Below are positions 61,701 through 64,000 of a stretch of 64,000 nt of DNA, piece after piece; the first letter of the stretch is position 1, and each line of letters opens with the position of its first letter. Both the position numbers and the translations under genes were made by a program. The notes below the pieces were generated by a model that was given only the letters and a program-made list of their open reading frames with translations, was not told where the DNA came from and searched no databases. Location of the stretch: the NCBI RefSeq assembly GCF_000373105.1, contig NZ_KB890426.1:62001-126000 (forward strand), in the 5' to 3' direction. The stretch comes from Neolewinella persica DSM 23188 (lineage in GTDB: Bacteria; Bacteroidota; Bacteroidia; Chitinophagales; Saprospiraceae).

Positions 61701-64000
61701 TACGAATACCGGATTGATTTCGGGAACCCTTGATGCCGGCTCGGGTAGCGGTACTGCTGGTGCATTTATTGAAAGTGGTGGGATTGTTGTGATTGAAATG
61801 GAGTCAGTTGAGACCCTACCTGGTTCCTGGGAGGATGCGTCCACTTACAGTACGACCTTCTCTCCGAACGTCAATAATCCGGCCGGGGCTACCGGCGGCG
61901 ATTTCCTCATCTGGCAGGGGGGGCAATCTCTCGGAAACCCAGGTAATGGCTTGTTGACTTATCCGGTAGAAATTACGACACCAGGAGTATATAAATTCCA
62001 GTGGCGAAATCAAGTGGGTAACGGAACGAATACTACCGAACACAATGACACCTGGCTAAAAATTGAAGCAGATGCTTTTTACGGACAGCAAGGCGGCGGT
62101 AGTATTGTTTGTCCCAAGGGCTTGAATGCAGCCGAAAATGATTGTTCCGGAGGTGCGCCCGAAGGCGCCGGAGCGGCAGGTTGGTTCAAGGTATACTCCA
62201 GTGGAGCTAACAACTGGAGTTGGGTTTCGAATACGAGCGATAATGACGCTCATCAGATCTATGCCAGATTTGATGCACCCGGTGTCTATAACATCTTGGT
62301 ATCGGCGCGGTCTTCCTCCCATGCCATTGACCGGATGGTCTTGGCGAAGACTGATTACAGCGGCAATCCGCAAAGCCTTTCCTTGCCAGAATCGGCACGC
62401 AGCACAGGAGGCGTTGCTGGCGCTGCAGACGGCAGCCCTTACAACGTAACCGTAAGTGTTAGTGACGGCTGTGTACCTCCACTGAGCACGGACGTGAATT
62501 TCGTCTGGACGGTCTCAGAAAATCTGGGTAGTAATCCGGAGGCGACCGTAAAGGTGAATTCGGGAGGAGGACTAGGTTCCTCCACCTTTGGTAATAATTC
62601 TTTCCAGATCGAGAATACCGGTGACGTTGATATCGTCAACGTGACCATCAATACGGCTACTGGCTTTATGATGGACGTAGTCTTCGATCCGGTCGGCACC
62701 GCAGGTGATAATGCGGCCAAATGTTTGACCGAAGGCACTGCTTCCGTGGGTGACGTGGGTATCACTGTACCAGCCGACGGCGGCCCGGATGCTGCTGATT
62801 GTGAAAGCGTATTCGCTCAACCGCATAACGGTGTGGATAACGACGAAGGTTACGACGAACTCACCCTTGATTTTACTGATTTCAATCCGGGCGAACTCTT
62901 CGCCTTTGGAGTTGATATGGATCCTACCACCATCAAGGGAGATCTAACCGCCGGTAACGCAGGTTCCATTTCCGGTTTTGAAATGATCGGGTCTACCGTT
63001 ACGATTCAATTTGCCAACGGCGCCGTGCTGACTACCAGCTTGTTCGACGAAGGCAGTGCCGGTGGATCTGATGCTGTTGTCAATCAAACGGCTAACGATC
63101 TCAATCCGCCAGGTATCAATGTTGGCGGTTCGATTGTCAACCAGTTGGTCAGCGATGCCAGTCAAACCATCAATATTGTTGGTGGCCCCTCAAACGGTAC
63201 CGTGACTTTATTGCAGGTAGATGGCCGGCTATACATAGATCCGGGTAATCCGACTATCGGCTACGATATTGATCCTTTCGAGGCCAATGAAGCCATGACT
63301 AAAGTTTTATACTCGGATGTATTGAATGCTTCCGGTGACGTAAGCATACCGGTAACCCTGCTGCAAACTGCGGGTGGTAACAATACTCCGGATGGTGGGT
63401 TGAATCACTTCATCGCGGTAGTTACCAGCCCGGGGGGAGAGAACAGTGTGGCTTCTAATGTGATCGTGCTGGAATATGACCCGAATGCCACGGTAGATGC
63501 TTCTTTGGATATTTCTTATACTCTACAAGGGCGTAATAATAACCCGGGCATCGATCTCACCGTAGAATTTTGGGAAGCGGGAGAACTGAATCCTACGTAT
63601 ACTTTTACGCCAACTGGAACGGGTACTTCGACTGGTTTAGCTACGGTGACGGGAATGGTGCCGGGCGATTACGAAGTGGCGGTGAGAGCCCCCACATACT
63701 TACAGGCCGTAGAATCTGTCACTTTGCTCGAAGGGAATAACACCTTGGATGTTGGTCAATTAAGAGGGGGAGATGCAAATGGCAATAATGCAGTATCAGC
63801 ACTTGACTTTTCAATACTGGCTGGCACCTTCAATCTTGCGGAAGGGAGTCCAGGATATAACGGTCTGGCCGATTTCAACGGCGACGGTCAGGTAACTGCA
63901 TTAGACTTTTCTATCCTGGCTTCTAACTTTAATGTCGCTGGGGAGCAGGTTTCCAATTTAGCGAACAAAGGCGAGGTAGAGACGCGTGATCGTAAAGCTC
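55784..64000 (+). CDS. Giant secreted multidomain protein, malectin/Kelch/dockerin-like (partial, open at window edge)
   Basis: A single frame of 2,739 codons without a stop from ATG 55784 to the window end. Signal peptide ends near residue 43 (LHGQ). Then: a beta-propeller-like region (about 50-600); Asp-rich calcium-type repeats (610-690; DNDSDGYTNED, DPDDDGDGIPD); a concanavalin-like sandwich (690-945); malectin 1 (about 1040-1216); putative Ig (He_PIG, 1220-1310; GLIFGDITAG); Kelch repeats (1313-1626; YLFGGRENPTT, DKFYVIAGN, LYVIGGE); an ASPM-like sandwich; malectin 2 (1740-1919); a second He_PIG interrupted by a carbohydrate-binding-like insert (1990-2206); further sandwiches; and two dockerin-like calcium loops at 2661-2710 (DANGNNAVSALD, DFNGDGQVTALD). 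Probably exported to the surface by the type IX system; the C-terminal signal is outside the window. Confidence 0.85.

Noticed and set aside
1-64000. tRNA or rRNA genes
   Set aside because: No T-loop GTTCGANTCC with matching acceptor arms and no rRNA-like stretch was recognised by eye; a covariance-model scan would be needed to exclude degenerate cases.

Overview
The window looks like a chromosomal segment of a marine-type Bacteroidota bacterium, most plausibly Saprospiria (Lewinella-like). The reasons are: promoters of the TAnnTTTG type; the Bacteroidota-specific families DUF3098, DUF4270, DUF4290, Porin_10 and PorV/PorQ; a split ftsE/ftsX next to uppP and truB; a glycogen-synthase-like gene divergent from panC-panD; and a huge modular, apparently secreted protein of type IX secretion style. 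No rRNA, tRNA, CRISPR array, transposase or phage gene was seen. Lineage is inferred from gene content only.

Layout. 0-8 kb: a RimK-type zinc-protease-like gene, truB, an SDR + CoA-transferase pair on the opposite strand, then the envelope cluster uppP - DUF3098 - ftsX - ftsE. 8-20.7 kb: a PorV-like outer-membrane protein, an L-type lectin-like secreted protein, recR, the E2 subunit of a 2-oxoacid dehydrogenase complex, two sugar-active secreted proteins (DUF5060 and DUF1080), a 31-bp minisatellite, a lipoprotein, a methyltransferase, a TonB-dependent receptor behind a perfect operator-like palindrome, a cupin and a RidA protein. 21-30 kb: an AAA+/TPR ATPase, a small AT-richer gene bracketed by inverted repeat arrays, a TPR membrane protein, a class V aminotransferase, a Na+/H+ antiporter, a Porin_10 protein and DUF4290. 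30.5-36.7 kb: glmS, a DUF4270 lipoprotein, a starch-synthase-like protein, panC and panD. 36.8-55 kb: an ABC permease, a glycosidase-like lipoprotein, a flippase, two SGNH hydrolases, ExbD, a DUF21/CBS membrane protein, an aminotransferase, a nucleotide-salvage-like enzyme, an O-methyltransferase, ychF, a rhomboid protease, a Dabb protein and ftsK. 55.1-64 kb: a decayed duplicate followed by the start of a giant multidomain protein (more than 2,739 residues, open at the window edge).

The most striking unexplained signal is in the repeats. (1) A dispersed motif, TTTGCACCTGCGnCCGCGCC, occurs at about 16 places on both strands, usually just upstream of a gene in the same orientation but also in frame inside the E2, FtsK and flippase coding regions. 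Three intergenic copies are identical over 22 bp. (2) Many intergenic gaps carry islands built as a degenerate short-word array followed by its reverse complement, with a different word at different loci; several enclose a shared REP-like core. (3) A 105-nt rod of five nested helices ends in a U-run at 47.9-48.0 kb.

Functionally the window is a mix of envelope and division genes (uppP, ftsEX, ftsK, glmS, ExbD, flippase), core metabolism (PDH E2, panCD), RNA, DNA and translation housekeeping (truB, recR, ychF) and an outer-membrane/secreted polysaccharide-facing set (PorV-like, lectin, DUF5060, DUF1080, glycosidase, TonB receptor, giant malectin/Kelch/dockerin-like protein).
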